64,000 nt of DNA. It comes from Altererythrobacter sp. XM-24bin4. Lineage in GTDB: Bacteria; Pseudomonadota; Alphaproteobacteria; Sphingomonadales; Sphingomonadaceae. Shown here in pieces: positions 25,563 through 34,379 of the stretch (positions within the stretch are counted from its first letter, which is position 1; the number at the start of each line of letters is the position of its first letter). The stretch covers positions 1,804,334 to 1,868,333 of the forward strand of contig QCWG01000001.1 in NCBI GenBank assembly GCA_003149575.1. The letters are read 5' to 3'. The notes beneath the pieces are model-generated. The model made no database searches. It saw only the letters and a program-made list of their open reading frames with translations, and was not told where the DNA came from. Both the position numbers and the translations under genes were made by a program.

Positions 25563-26621
25563 ATGACACGCAAACTACTGATCGGCTTGCTCCTTGTCGC
25601 AATTCTAGCAGGGAGTTTTGCCCTATTCGGAGGGCAATGGATTGGACAACGCGTGTTCGAACGCGCGGCAGAGCAGCGCGCTGGCGTAGATCAGACTGTC
25701 GATTTCGCCGACGGATTGCATGTCTTTGTTTGCGGTAGTGGGTCACCAATGCCTGATGCCAATCGCGCTGGCCCATGTCTGGCGGTACTGGCGGGCCGCG
25801 ATGGATATATTTTCGACGTTGGTTCGGGTTCCGACCGCAAGCTTGGCGCTATGGGCTTTCCTATGGTTCGTCTCGAAGCGACATTCCTGACACATCTGCA
25901 TTCGGACCATTTCGACGGGTTAGGCGCGTTAATGTTGCAGGCGTGGATGGCCGGCGGTCGCAGCACGCCACTGCCAGTCTATGGCCCGGAAGGGACCGAC
26001 CGGGTGGTCGACGGTCTAATGACAGCCTACGGGATCGATCGCGGCTATCGCATCGCGCATCATGGCCCGGAAGTCGCAAGGCCAAGTGGATTCGGCGGCG
26101 TGGCGACGAACATTGATGAGAGTTTCACCTTCGAACGCAACGGACTGTCAATTCGCACCCTACGCGTAGATCACGCTCCAATCGACAATGCCTATGCCTT
26201 TCGGCTCGACTACAAGGGGCGTTCAGTGATGATCAGCGGTGACCTGAAGTACTCAAAAGAGTTCGCGCGGTTCGCGCAAGGTGCCGATCTCATTCTGCAC
26301 GAAGCGCTCAATCCAGCGATGGTTGGCAAGCTGGGCGAAACGCTGGCCGCACGAGGCAATACCGATGGCGCGAAAATCATGGCCGATATTCCGGATTATC
26401 ACACCACGCCTGAAGAAGCGGCACGGGTTGCGCAGCTCGCCGGTGCGAAAGCGCTGGTTCTATACCATCTGGTGCCAGCACCGCCCGCGCGCCTGATCGA
26501 GCCCGCATTCTTGGGTGATGCCAAACAGAATTTTGATGGTCAGCTGGAATTGGCCAAAGACGGCATGTTGATCAGCCTACCGGCGCAAAGCCAGCAAGTC
26601 GAAATCGATCAGCTTCTCTAG
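25563..26621 (+). CDS. Membrane-anchored or exported metallo-beta-lactamase-fold hydrolase
   Basis: The protein of 352 residues has an N-terminal hydrophobic segment (about residues 4-24) acting as signal anchor or signal peptide. The MBL-fold metal motif is FLTHLHSDHFDG (HxHxDH); later metal ligands include RVDHAPID, ISGDLKYS and the terminal LYHLVP. The arrangement resembles RNase Z/arylsulfatase-type MBL proteins, but export argues against RNA processing. The substrate is unknown. GGAGG upstream of the ATG is strong; the gene follows DUF2842 by 24 bases and may share its transcript. Confidence 0.88.
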   Translation: MTRKLLIGLLLVAILAGSFALFGGQWIGQRVFERAAEQRAGVDQTVDFADGLHVFVCGSGSPMPDANRAGPCLAVLAGRDGYIFDVGSGSDRKLGAMGFPMVRLEATFLTHLHSDHFDGLGALMLQAWMAGGRSTPLPVYGPEGTDRVVDGLMTAYGIDRGYRIAHHGPEVARPSGFGGVATNIDESFTFERNGLSIRTLRVDHAPIDNAYAFRLDYKGRSVMISGDLKYSKEFARFAQGADLILHEALNPAMVGKLGETLAARGNTDGAKIMADIPDYHTTPEEAARVAQLAGAKALVLYHLVPAPPARLIEPAFLGDAKQNFDGQLELAKDGMLISLPAQSQQVEIDQLL

Positions 26622-26635
26622 GAAAATTCCCCAAG

Positions 26636-26712
26636 TGGCGCGAGTGACGGGACTTGAACCCGCGACCTTCGGCGTGACAGGCCGACACTCTAACCAACTG
26701 AGCTACACCCGC
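26636..26712 (-). tRNA. tRNA-Asp (GTC)
   Basis: The 77-base minus-strand gene has acceptor GCGGGTG paired with CACTCGC (one G-T), discriminator G, encoded CCA, anticodon stem TCGGC/GCCGA with loop CTGTCAC (anticodon GTC) and T-loop GTTCAAGTC. Confidence 0.96.
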
Positions 26713-26732
26713 GCAGCCACTTGGGAGACGGG

Positions 26733-26761
26733 CAAATACGGCCGAGTCCAGATGCTGTCAA
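26733..26761 (-). promoter_or_regulatory. Predicted tRNA-Asp promoter
   Basis: On the minus strand a perfect -35 TTGACA (26756-26761), a 17-base spacer and a -10 TATTTG (26733-26738) end 20 bases before the mature tRNA. Confidence 0.7.
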
Positions 26762-26787
26762 CGACCGTTTGCGCGAAAAATCAAACT

Positions 26788-28059
26788 TTATTCGCTCAAA
26801 AGCAGGACAGGTGTTTCGATCAGTTTTTTGACCTCTTGAATGAAGCTGGCCGCGTCATATCCGTCGACTACGCGATGATCGCAACTGATCGAGATATTCA
26901 TCAGCTTGCGCTTCTCGATACGTTCCTGTCCATCAGGACCAGTGACAAACATCGGGCGCTCGACGATGCGATTCGGGCCGATTATCGCGACTTCGGGGCG
27001 ATTGATCACCGGCGTTGTTGCAACCCCGCCGAGCGGCCCAAGTGACGTGACGGTCAGCGTCGATCCAGACAGCTCGTCCGACTTGGCAGAGCCGTCGCGC
27101 GCTGAATTGGCAAGTCGTCCAATTTCGTTCGCAAGCTGCCACAGGTTTTTAGCCTGCGCATCCTTGATAACCGGTACCATCAATCCATTGTCGGTCTGGG
27201 TTGCCATGCCCAAATGTACAGAACCATGGCGCGTCACCACGCCTGCTTCGTCATCATAACGCGCATTGATCATCGGATATTCTGGCAGTTTCTTGCAGAT
27301 TGCTGCGATCAACAGCGGCAGCATAGTCAGCTTGGGTTTGCTACCGCGTGCAGAATTCAGCTGCGCGCGCATCCGCTCAAGCTCGGTTACATCGCACTCT
27401 TCAACATAAGTGAAATGCGGGATGTTGCGCTTCGCAGCAGACATATTTTGCGCAATACGCTTGCGCAGGCCGATGACTTTGATGCTCTCGTCCGCACGCG
27501 CCACTCCGGCGGGAGCAAAACCTCCGCCCGCATTATAGGCTAGAAACTGATCCAGATCGCCATGGCGAATGCGGCCGTCTTCGGCGGGTTTTACTTCGGA
27601 CAGATCAATTCCCAGATCGCGCGCGCGCTTGCGTACCGCAGGTGTGGCAAGGACCTTTTCCACGGCCTCAGCCGCAGCCGGAGCTGGCTTTGATGCTTGC
27701 TCAGGTTCTGGTGTTCGTTCAGGTTCTGGTTGACGTGCTGGCTCAGCTTGCTGAACCTCTTTAGTTGCCGGTTCAGCTTCAACTTCGTTCGCTTCCTCGA
27801 CCTCGTCAGGCACTTCGCCTTCGACCTCGACAACGACCAGCATCGCGCCAACCGCGATCACATCGCCAACTTCACCGGCAACTTCAGTGACAACACCGTC
27901 AACCGGGCTTTCGATGTCGATCGTCGCCTTGTCGGTCATCACATCGACGAGATGCTGGTCTTCCGATACAGTGTCGCCAACCTTCACGTGCCATTCAACG
28001 ATCTCGGCTTCGGCAACGCCTTCGCCGACGTCAGGCATATTGAATGTGAACTTTGCCAT
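26788..28059 (-). CDS. bkdB: Branched-chain 2-oxoacid dehydrogenase E2 (dihydrolipoamide acyltransferase)
   Basis: This is the core subunit of the 2-oxoacid dehydrogenase complex. The N-terminal lipoyl domain carries the lipoylated lysine at residue 44 (DVMTDKATIDIES). A flexible linker rich in Glu and Pro (about residues 90-130) leads to a peripheral subunit-binding domain (ATPAVRKRARDLGIDLSEV) and the catalytic domain ending with CDHRVVDGYDAASF, whose His and Asp are catalytic. Single-lipoyl E2 next to split E1 alpha and beta genes is typical of the branched-chain type. No E3 gene follows, so lipoamide dehydrogenase must be encoded elsewhere. Confidence 0.92.
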   Translation of the reverse strand: MAKFTFNMPDVGEGVAEAEIVEWHVKVGDTVSEDQHLVDVMTDKATIDIESPVDGVVTEVAGEVGDVIAVGAMLVVVEVEGEVPDEVEEANEVEAEPATKEVQQAEPARQPEPERTPEPEQASKPAPAAAEAVEKVLATPAVRKRARDLGIDLSEVKPAEDGRIRHGDLDQFLAYNAGGGFAPAGVARADESIKVIGLRKRIAQNMSAAKRNIPHFTYVEECDVTELERMRAQLNSARGSKPKLTMLPLLIAAICKKLPEYPMINARYDDEAGVVTRHGSVHLGMATQTDNGLMVPVIKDAQAKNLWQLANEIGRLANSARDGSAKSDELSGSTLTVTSLGPLGGVATTPVINRPEVAIIGPNRIVERPMFVTGPDGQERIEKRKLMNISISCDHRVVDGYDAASFIQEVKKLIETPVLLLSE

Positions 28060-28063
28060 CGGG

Positions 28064-29122
28064 TCAGTCCTTCAGAATCTTGTCGATCGCTTCGCCAATA
28101 CGAACCGGGCCAGGGAAATAGGCCCATTCAAGGCTGTGCGGATAGGGTGTGTCAAATCCGGTTACACGCTCAACCGGAGCTTCGAGATGATAAAAGCAGC
28201 GTTCGGTCACGAGCGCAGATAACTCGGCGCCGAAACCGGCGGTTCGAGTCGCTTCGTGTACGATCAGACAGCGCCCGGTCTTTTCGACCGAAGCTTCGAT
28301 TGCTTTGATATCAAGCGGAACAATTGTCCGCAGGTCCAGAATATCGGCGTCGATACCCTTTGTTGCACACACAGCCTCTGCCACGTGTACCATCGTGCCA
28401 TAGGCCAGCACAGTCAGTGCTTCACCCTCTGTCACTTGACGTGCTTTGCCAAGTGGAACCTTGTAGTACCCTTCCGGTACAGCGCTATCGTTGTGCTTCT
28501 TCCACGGCTCTACCGGTTTATCATAATAGCCCGAGAACGGGCCGTTGTAGATACGCTTTGGCTCGAAGAAGATCACCGGATCATTGTCTTCGATGGCGCT
28601 GATCAACAGTCCCTTCGCGTCATAGGGTGTAGCCGGAATGACTGTCTTCAAACCCGCTACATGCGCAAAAATCGCTTCGGGTGACTGACTGTGCGTCTGG
28701 CCACCGAAGATGCCCCCACCGAAGGGAGACCTCACAGTCATGGGTGCGATATAGTCATTCGCCGAGCGGTAACGCAAGCGTGCTGCTTCCGAAATCAGCT
28801 GATCAAGGCCGGGATAGATATAATCGGCAAACTGGATTTCCGGAACGGGTCGTAGGCCATATGCCCCCATCCCCACCGCGACGCCAATAATGCCGCACTC
28901 GGAGATTGGCGTATCAAAAACACGGGTCTTTCCGTGCTTTTCCTGCAGACCAGCAGTGCAACGGAATACGCCGCCAAAGTAACCGACGTCCTCGCCCATC
29001 ACGATCACATCGTTGTCACGCTCAAGCATAATGTCGAGCGCGTCATTGATCGCTTCAATCATGTTAAGGCGGCGCTCCGTGCCCGCGTCACCCGTGGCTT
29101 GATCTTTCACATCAATGCTCAT
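28064..29122 (-). CDS. bkdA2: Branched-chain 2-oxoacid dehydrogenase E1 beta
   Basis: E1 beta of the thiamine-diphosphate decarboxylase component has 352 residues. Motifs are IMLERDNDVIVMGEDVGYFGGVF, FDTPISECGIIGVAVGMGAYG, IQFADYIYPGLDQLISEAAR, SPFGGG and the C-terminal LIVHEATRTAGFGAEL. The ATG at 29122 overlaps the E1 alpha stop (ATGA); an upstream in-frame start is not needed. Together with E1 alpha it forms the alpha2beta2 E1. Confidence 0.93.
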   Translation of the reverse strand: MSIDVKDQATGDAGTERRLNMIEAINDALDIMLERDNDVIVMGEDVGYFGGVFRCTAGLQEKHGKTRVFDTPISECGIIGVAVGMGAYGLRPVPEIQFADYIYPGLDQLISEAARLRYRSANDYIAPMTVRSPFGGGIFGGQTHSQSPEAIFAHVAGLKTVIPATPYDAKGLLISAIEDNDPVIFFEPKRIYNGPFSGYYDKPVEPWKKHNDSAVPEGYYKVPLGKARQVTEGEALTVLAYGTMVHVAEAVCATKGIDADILDLRTIVPLDIKAIEASVEKTGRCLIVHEATRTAGFGAELSALVTERCFYHLEAPVERVTGFDTPYPHSLEWAYFPGPVRIGEAIDKILKD

Positions 29123-30423
29123 GCGCCCGGCCCTCCCTTGGGCCATTTGACCTGGCGTTCGCGAATGGCTTGCTCAGCCTGTTCTTCCAGATTCCATGGC
29201 AGTTCTTCGTAAACATCTTCAAACATGGTGTGGAATGGGTGATGCATTCCATGCCCGAGGATGCCGTTCTTCTCGGCTTCCTTGGTAGCGGCCTTCACCA
29301 GCTCCGCACATTCAAGGTCCATCGCTGACTGGCGATCTTCGTCCCACTCGCCTAATTCGATCAAGTGGTTCTTGAGGCGCATCACTGGATCACCCAGCGG
29401 CCACTCCTCGCGCTCCTGTGCACTGCGATAGCCGGACGGGTCGTCCGACGTAGAGTGGCCCTCTGCGCGATAAGTGAAGTATTCTATCAAAGTCGGACCA
29501 GCATTCGCGCGCGCGCGGTTCGCGGCCCATTGCTGCGCTGCGTAACATGCTAGTGCATCGTTTCCGTCGACGCGAAGGCCAGCCAAGCCATATCCCAGTG
29601 CGCGTGCAGCAAAGGTAGTGCGCTCGGCACCTGCAAAGCCAGAGAAGCTGGAGATCGCCCACTGGTTGTTGATCACATTCAGGATGACCGGTGCGTTGTA
29701 TACCGTTGCGAATGTACAGGCGTTGTGGAAGTCACCTTCGGCAGTTGAACCCTCACCAACCCATGTTGCGGCGATCCGGGTGTCGCCCTTGATCGCGCTC
29801 GCCATCGCCCAGCCCACCGCCTGGGGGGTTTGTGTGGCAAGGTTGCCTGAAATCGAGAAAAAACTGTGTTCTCTGCTTGAATACATGATCGGCAGCTGGC
29901 GACCCTTCAACTTGTCGCCTTTGTTCGAGTAGATCTGGTTGATCATGTCGACAATGGGATAGCCGCGCGCGATCAAAATGCCTTGCTGGCGATAGCTGGG
30001 GAACACCATATCGTCAGATGCGAGCGCCATTGAGGATGCCACGCTGGTCGCCTCTTCACCGGTGCACTTCATGTAGAAACTGGTTTTGCCTTGGCGCTGG
30101 CCGCGGAACATGCGGTCATCAAAAGCGCGCACCATCGCCATGTTGCGCAGCATCGTTCGCAAGGTATCCGCATCAAGTTTCGGATCCCAGGCGCCATGCG
30201 CCTTGTTGTCGTCACCAAGAACGCGGACCAGACCATAGGCAAAGTCCAGCATATCCTTTGGATCGCTTGTTTCATCCGGACGAGGCTGTGTACCCGCCTC
30301 AGGGATCTCGAGATGACTGTAGTCCACCTCATCGCCCGGCCTGTACTTCGGCTCTGGAACGTGAAGCTGTAGCGCCGGCTTGTTGCTTTTCGGCTCAGGT
30401 GTTGTCTCAGGCCTATTGGCCAT
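29119..30423 (-). CDS. bkdA1: Branched-chain 2-oxoacid dehydrogenase E1 alpha
   Basis: E1 alpha binds thiamine diphosphate. The protein of 434 residues has a Pro- and Lys-rich leader of about 60 residues and then MVRAFDDRMFRGQRQGKTSF, GEEATSVASSMAL, FPSYRQQGILIARG and the TDP motif WVGEGSTAEGDFHNACTFA ending in NNQWAIS. The phosphorylation-loop-like YRAEGHSTSDDPSGYR is typical of branched-chain E1. It is the first gene of E1a-E1b-E2, with GGGGAG upstream and its own promoter. Confidence 0.93.
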   Translation of the reverse strand: MANRPETTPEPKSNKPALQLHVPEPKYRPGDEVDYSHLEIPEAGTQPRPDETSDPKDMLDFAYGLVRVLGDDNKAHGAWDPKLDADTLRTMLRNMAMVRAFDDRMFRGQRQGKTSFYMKCTGEEATSVASSMALASDDMVFPSYRQQGILIARGYPIVDMINQIYSNKGDKLKGRQLPIMYSSREHSFFSISGNLATQTPQAVGWAMASAIKGDTRIAATWVGEGSTAEGDFHNACTFATVYNAPVILNVINNQWAISSFSGFAGAERTTFAARALGYGLAGLRVDGNDALACYAAQQWAANRARANAGPTLIEYFTYRAEGHSTSDDPSGYRSAQEREEWPLGDPVMRLKNHLIELGEWDEDRQSAMDLECAELVKAATKEAEKNGILGHGMHHPFHTMFEDVYEELPWNLEEQAEQAIRERQVKWPKGGPGA

Positions 30424-30478
30424 GGCTGGCTCTCCCCCTGCTAACAGCAGGTCTGTAGCATTCTTTTACGTTGGTGTT

Positions 30479-30507
30479 ATTTTATTTCACGCAAAGACTA
30501 CGGTCAA
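30479..30507 (-). promoter_or_regulatory. Predicted bkd operon promoter
   Basis: On the minus strand a -35 TTGACC (30502-30507), a 17-base spacer and a -10 TAAAAT (30479-30484) lie between thyA and the E1 alpha gene, about 56 bases before the start codon. Confidence 0.6.
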
Positions 30508-30527
30508 GCTGGTCTAGCCGCTTTCAC

Positions 30528-31496
30528 TCATACCGCAACAGGTGCCTTGATCGGGGCCTGCGGTGCGTAATCATGCACTACAAAATCATCGATTGTGTAA
30601 TCGAAAATTGTGTCCGGCTTGCGCGTGATTTCAAGCGTCGGGTTGCCTTGCGGCTCGCGCGAGAGCTGTTCGGTGATCAAATGCTCGTGGTTCAGATACA
30701 AATGAACGTCGCCACCCATCCACACCAACTCGCCGGGTTCGAGGCCCGTTTGCTGCGCGATCATCCGTTGCAGCAGCGCCGCTGACCAAAGATTAAACGG
30801 CAGGCCCAAGGCGACATCACAGCTGCGTTGATACAGCATGCAATTGAGCCGCTCTCCCGCAACATGAAACTGATAGGTCTTATGGCATGGTGGCAATGCC
30901 ATCCGGTCCAGCTCTGCCACGTTCCAGCCTTCGATGATGTGCCGCCGGCTGCCGGGATTGTGGCGCAGGCTTTCGACGACTTCCGCAACCTGATTGATGC
31001 CTGGCCCGCGCTCGTAGAGCCCGTCTTTGCGATAGCGATAGGTCGGCCAGTCAACCCATTGCTTACCGTATACTGGCCCCAGATCACCCCATTGACACGC
31101 AAACTCTTCGTCATCAGCAATCCGTTGAACAAAATCGTCAAGCGCGATGTTATCGCCTGTTTCCTTGACGTATCGCGCGTGCGGCCATTCATTCCATATC
31201 TTCACGCCCTGCAGCACAAGCGGACGAATGTTGGTCTCTCCAGTCAGAAACCACAGCATCTCGCGCGTGGCGGTTTTCCAGTAGACCCGCTTTGTGGTGA
31301 GTAGCGGCATCGCGCCATCGGCAAGATCGAACCGCAGCATCGCGCCGGCAATCGAGCGCGTACCAATCCCGGTGCGATCAACGCGTTCGCTGCCGCCCTC
31401 CCAGATGCGCCGCATCAGGTCGAGATATTGCCATTCAGGCTGGCCTGGGCCGGTGTGTTTAGACGGAATTATTTCAGGAGACTCAAGCGTTGCCAT
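30528..31496 (-). CDS. thyA: Thymidylate synthase
   Basis: ThyA methylates dUMP with 5,10-methylene-THF to give dTMP. The 322 residues exceed the 264-residue enterobacterial enzyme by inserts before the active site. The catalytic cysteine is residue 204 in MALPPCHKTYQFHV; the phosphate-binding PGSRRHIIEGWNV, folate-site DLGPVYGKQW and QRSCDVALGLPFN are intact. Its ATG sits in AGCGTTGCCATGG after a purine-rich AGGAG further upstream. It precedes the bkd operon on the same strand, which has a separate promoter. Confidence 0.95.
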   Translation of the reverse strand: MATLESPEIIPSKHTGPGQPEWQYLDLMRRIWEGGSERVDRTGIGTRSIAGAMLRFDLADGAMPLLTTKRVYWKTATREMLWFLTGETNIRPLVLQGVKIWNEWPHARYVKETGDNIALDDFVQRIADDEEFACQWGDLGPVYGKQWVDWPTYRYRKDGLYERGPGINQVAEVVESLRHNPGSRRHIIEGWNVAELDRMALPPCHKTYQFHVAGERLNCMLYQRSCDVALGLPFNLWSAALLQRMIAQQTGLEPGELVWMGGDVHLYLNHEHLITEQLSREPQGNPTLEITRKPDTIFDYTIDDFVVHDYAPQAPIKAPVAV

Positions 31497-31525
31497 GGGC
31501 GGACCCTAAACCTGCATTTGCTCGC

Positions 31526-31554
31526 TTGCCACCCCGCAAAAGCACACTTATATC
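31526..31554 (+). promoter_or_regulatory. Predicted tRNA-Pro promoter
   Basis: A -35 TTGCCA (31526-31531), a 17-base spacer and a -10 TATATC (31549-31554) lie 45 bases upstream of the mature tRNA. Confidence 0.55.
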
Positions 31555-31599
31555 GCGCCTCCTGCCGCGACCCACAGTTTTGTGTGGGGCCGATCCGGT

Positions 31600-31676
31600 C
31601 GGGGAGTAGCTCAGCCTGGTAGAGCACTGTCTTCGGGAGGCAGGGGCCGGAGGTTCGAATCCTCTCTCCCCGACCA
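31600..31676 (+). tRNA. tRNA-Pro (CGG)
   Basis: The 77-base gene has acceptor CGGGGAG paired with CTCCCCG, discriminator A, encoded CCA, anticodon stem CTGTC/GGCAG with loop TTCGGGA (anticodon CGG) and T-arm GGAGGTTCGAATCCTCT. Confidence 0.96.
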
Positions 31677-31677
31677 T

Positions 31678-32130
31678 CTAAACTGGCTCGATGCCGATTA
31701 TTCCTAGCGCAGCCGTGAGCGCACCCAGCCCTAGCGACAGGTGCCAGCGCAGCCGCACAAAGTCTTGTCTGCCAAGATCGAGCCATCGGTCTACCAGCGG
31801 ACTGAGCGCGATCAATGCAGCAAGAAACATTAACGCCGGTCCGGGCCATTCCCAGCCGAAGGTCCATGGCAAAAACAAGGCCAGAGCAAGCAGGCTAGGC
31901 AGCACGGCGACAAGGTATGCCGCAGCATCTGCTCGCCCCGAAGCCAGCGACTGACCCCACCACACACCGCCAAGAAAACTGAAGATGAATGCAGCGTAGC
32001 CAAAGCCTGCGGCAAGCGCCACATACCCAAACTCCCCGCCTTGCAATACCAATGCAAGAGCGATGAATTGTGGGATCAGTCCCGCATAGCCCAACCCTTT
32101 GGCGACGGGAGTCAATGTTTGCTCTGCCAT
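31678..32130 (-). CDS. DUF3429 family membrane protein
   Basis: The protein of about 150 residues has five hydrophobic segments, matching the DUF3429 family of unknown function; FSFLGGVWWGQSLASG is the most typical stretch. The ATG at 32130 (MAEQTLTPVAKGLGYAG) is chosen over an earlier frame start because the upstream part does not look coding and lies in the promoter region of the divergent SDR gene. Its stop is one base from the end of tRNA-Pro on the opposite strand. Confidence 0.8.
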   Translation of the reverse strand: MAEQTLTPVAKGLGYAGLIPQFIALALVLQGGEFGYVALAAGFGYAAFIFSFLGGVWWGQSLASGRADAAAYLVAVLPSLLALALFLPWTFGWEWPGPALMFLAALIALSPLVDRWLDLGRQDFVRLRWHLSLGLGALTAALGIIGIEPV

Positions 32131-32222
32131 ACCCGAACAATAGCCAAACACATCATGTGTTCCCTCCCCCCTCGCATTTTGTGTGATTGCAGTCACAATG
32201 CTCATGGCGCAAAACAAAATAC

Positions 32223-32981
32223 ATGAACTTGTTTGATCTTAGCGGAAAAACCGCAGTCATCACCGGCGGCAATAGCGGCATCGGGCTCGCCTTTGCGCGC
32301 GGGTTGGTAAAGTCCGGCGCGGACGTAGCCATTTGGGGGCGCAATGAAGCGAAGAACGCCGCCGCGGTGGAGGAGCTCAACGCCTTTGACGGCGGGAGCG
32401 CGGCAGCTTTCCCTTGCGATGTCGCCGAAGAGGAGCAGATTGCCGCTGCGATGGCCTCGACACTCGATAGCTTCGGAAAGGTCGATATATGTTTCGCCAA
32501 TGCGGGAATTGGCGGGGGCATGGCGCTGCCGGAAATGACCGCTGAGGCATGGGACAAGGTGATGGCCGTCAATGCCCGCGGCCCCGCCCTCACCTATCGC
32601 TACGTCACCGAACATATGGTTGAGCGCGGCGAAGGGGGGAAGCTGATAGCGACCAGTTCTGGCCAATCGATCATGGGCGTAAACCGTAGCTCGAACTATG
32701 CCGCATCGAAAGCCGCTGTGAATGGGCTGACACGCGCGGCAGCATTCGAACTGGCGAGATACCAGATTACTGCGAACGCTCTGCTTTTCGGTTTCTACGA
32801 AACCGATCTGACTGCTCAGGCAGATCCGCGTTTTGCCGAATGGATGACCAAGCGCATTCCCTTGCGGCGGTTTGGCGACCACGATGGACTGGAAGGTCTG
32901 GCGGTGTTCTTTGCTTCGCCGCACAGTGACTATATTACAGGGCAATGCCTGCCCGTAGATGGCGGGCTCTGTATTAGCTGA
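32223..32981 (+). CDS. Short-chain dehydrogenase/reductase (SDR)
   Basis: This classical SDR has 252 residues. The cofactor motif is TGGNSGIGLAFA (about residues 14-25), followed by WGRN (Arg suggests NADP), FANAGIGGG (NAG motif) and the catalytic serine and Y-A-A-S-K (ATSSGQS and NYAASKAAV). The C-terminus CLPVDGGLCIS is that of FabG-like enzymes. The substrate is unknown. The ATG at 32223 follows a poor ribosome binding site. It is a single gene with the ABC1 kinase gene downstream after 63 bases. Confidence 0.88.
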   Translation: MNLFDLSGKTAVITGGNSGIGLAFARGLVKSGADVAIWGRNEAKNAAAVEELNAFDGGSAAAFPCDVAEEEQIAAAMASTLDSFGKVDICFANAGIGGGMALPEMTAEAWDKVMAVNARGPALTYRYVTEHMVERGEGGKLIATSSGQSIMGVNRSSNYAASKAAVNGLTRAAAFELARYQITANALLFGFYETDLTAQADPRFAEWMTKRIPLRRFGDHDGLEGLAVFFASPHSDYITGQCLPVDGGLCIS

Positions 32982-33044
32982 GGAACAGGCGATGCCGCCG
33001 ATCATTGGGCTATGGTATGCAGCACCTGACCGGGCCAAATCTCA

Positions 33045-34379
33045 ATGTCACATGACAACGATAGATCGCGATACCGCGCTGTACCCAGCTCGCGCCTGAG
33101 CCGCGTCGCGGGTTTCGGACGTTTGGCAAGCGGTGTCGCTGGCGGAATGCTGGCCGAGGGCGTGCGGCGTATGGCCAGCGGAAAGCGCATGTCTGCCCAG
33201 GATCTGCTGTTGACCCCAGGCAATGCTCGGCGACTGACAGAGCGGCTGTCGCATTTGCGCGGCGCAGCGATGAAGCTGGGCCAGATTATCAGTATGGACG
33301 CAGGCGACTTCTTGCCGCCTGAGTTATCGAACATACTTGCGACCTTGCGCGACCAAGCGAACTTTATGCCTGCGCGCCAGCTCGACAAAGTCTTGCAAGA
33401 AGAATGGGGACCGGATTGGCGAAAGCAATTTCGCTGGTTCAATCCGCGCCCGATTGCCGCAGCTTCGATTGGCCAAGTACACAAGGCCATGACCCGCGAG
33501 GGCGAGGAACTGGCTATAAAAGTCCAATACCCTGGTGTGGCCGACAGCATCAGCGCGGATGTCGATAATGTTGCCACATTGCTTTGGATGTCAGGCCTGT
33601 TGCCGGACTTTCTCGATATGGAACCCTTGTTAAAGGCAGCAAAGGAACAGCTTCACGAAGAAGCCGATTATGTCCGAGAAGGTGAGCAGATGCGGCTCTA
33701 TGCCGCGCGCATGGCACAAGACGAACGCTTTGTGGTCCCTACCCTGCATGAGGGCCTGACCAGAAAACGTATACTCGCGATGAGCTTCGAAGATGGTATT
33801 GCGATCGAAGCCCTCACAGATGAAGCACAGGAGCTTCGCAACGAAGTCTTCGAGCGGATCGTGGAATTGGTGCTGCGCGAGCTGTTCGAATTTGGCGTCA
33901 TGCAAACCGATCCCAACTTCGCCAATTATCGCTATCGCCGTAGCGATGGCGCAGTCGTACTGCTGGATTTCGGAGCGGCTCGAAACGTCGAACCGCACGT
34001 GGCAGAAGGCTATCGCCGCTTGCTCGGCGCAGGACTTACAGGTGAAGCAGACAAGATTCGCGCAGAAGCGCTCGCGATTGGCTTCATCAATCCGACTGTG
34101 ATCGAGCGGCAAGGCGAGCGTGTCGACAGAATGATCGGCGTGATCACTTCAGAGATGAATCGCGATGCGCCCTTCGACTTTGGCGATCGCGCCTTCGTGC
34201 CGCTGTTGCGCGAAGAAGGCATGGCCATCGCCGAGGACAAGCAGAGCTGGCATATTCCGCCAGCCGAAACGCTGTTTGTACAGCGCAAGGTCAGCGGCAC
34301 TGCTTTGCTTGGAGCAAAGTTGAAAGCCGTGATCAACATTCGCCAGCTGGTCGAACGCAAGCTGGCGGAATTGGTTTAG
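33045..34379 (+). CDS. ABC1/UbiB (AarF) family atypical kinase
   Basis: This protein-kinase-like protein has 444 residues. The KxGQ motif (AAMKLGQIISMD, about residues 74-85) and AAASIGQVHKA, in place of the glycine-rich loop, define the family; the catalytic region reads MQTDPNFANYRYR and VLLDFGAARN (metal-binding DFG-like). UbiB and ADCK3 members support ubiquinone synthesis, but others have different or unknown targets. There are no clear membrane segments at the C-terminus, unlike UbiB. The stop overlaps the DUF885 gene by four bases on the opposite strand. Confidence 0.88.
   Translation: MSHDNDRSRYRAVPSSRLSRVAGFGRLASGVAGGMLAEGVRRMASGKRMSAQDLLLTPGNARRLTERLSHLRGAAMKLGQIISMDAGDFLPPELSNILATLRDQANFMPARQLDKVLQEEWGPDWRKQFRWFNPRPIAAASIGQVHKAMTREGEELAIKVQYPGVADSISADVDNVATLLWMSGLLPDFLDMEPLLKAAKEQLHEEADYVREGEQMRLYAARMAQDERFVVPTLHEGLTRKRILAMSFEDGIAIEALTDEAQELRNEVFERIVELVLRELFEFGVMQTDPNFANYRYRRSDGAVVLLDFGAARNVEPHVAEGYRRLLGAGLTGEADKIRAEALAIGFINPTVIERQGERVDRMIGVITSEMNRDAPFDFGDRAFVPLLREEGMAIAEDKQSWHIPPAETLFVQRKVSGTALLGAKLKAVINIRQLVERKLAELV

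Noticed and set aside
27697-27800. Possible short repeat array from recurring TTCAGGTTCTGG-like units
   Set aside because: It is the codon pattern of the Pro/Glu-rich linker of the E2 subunit, not a CRISPR or mobile repeat.
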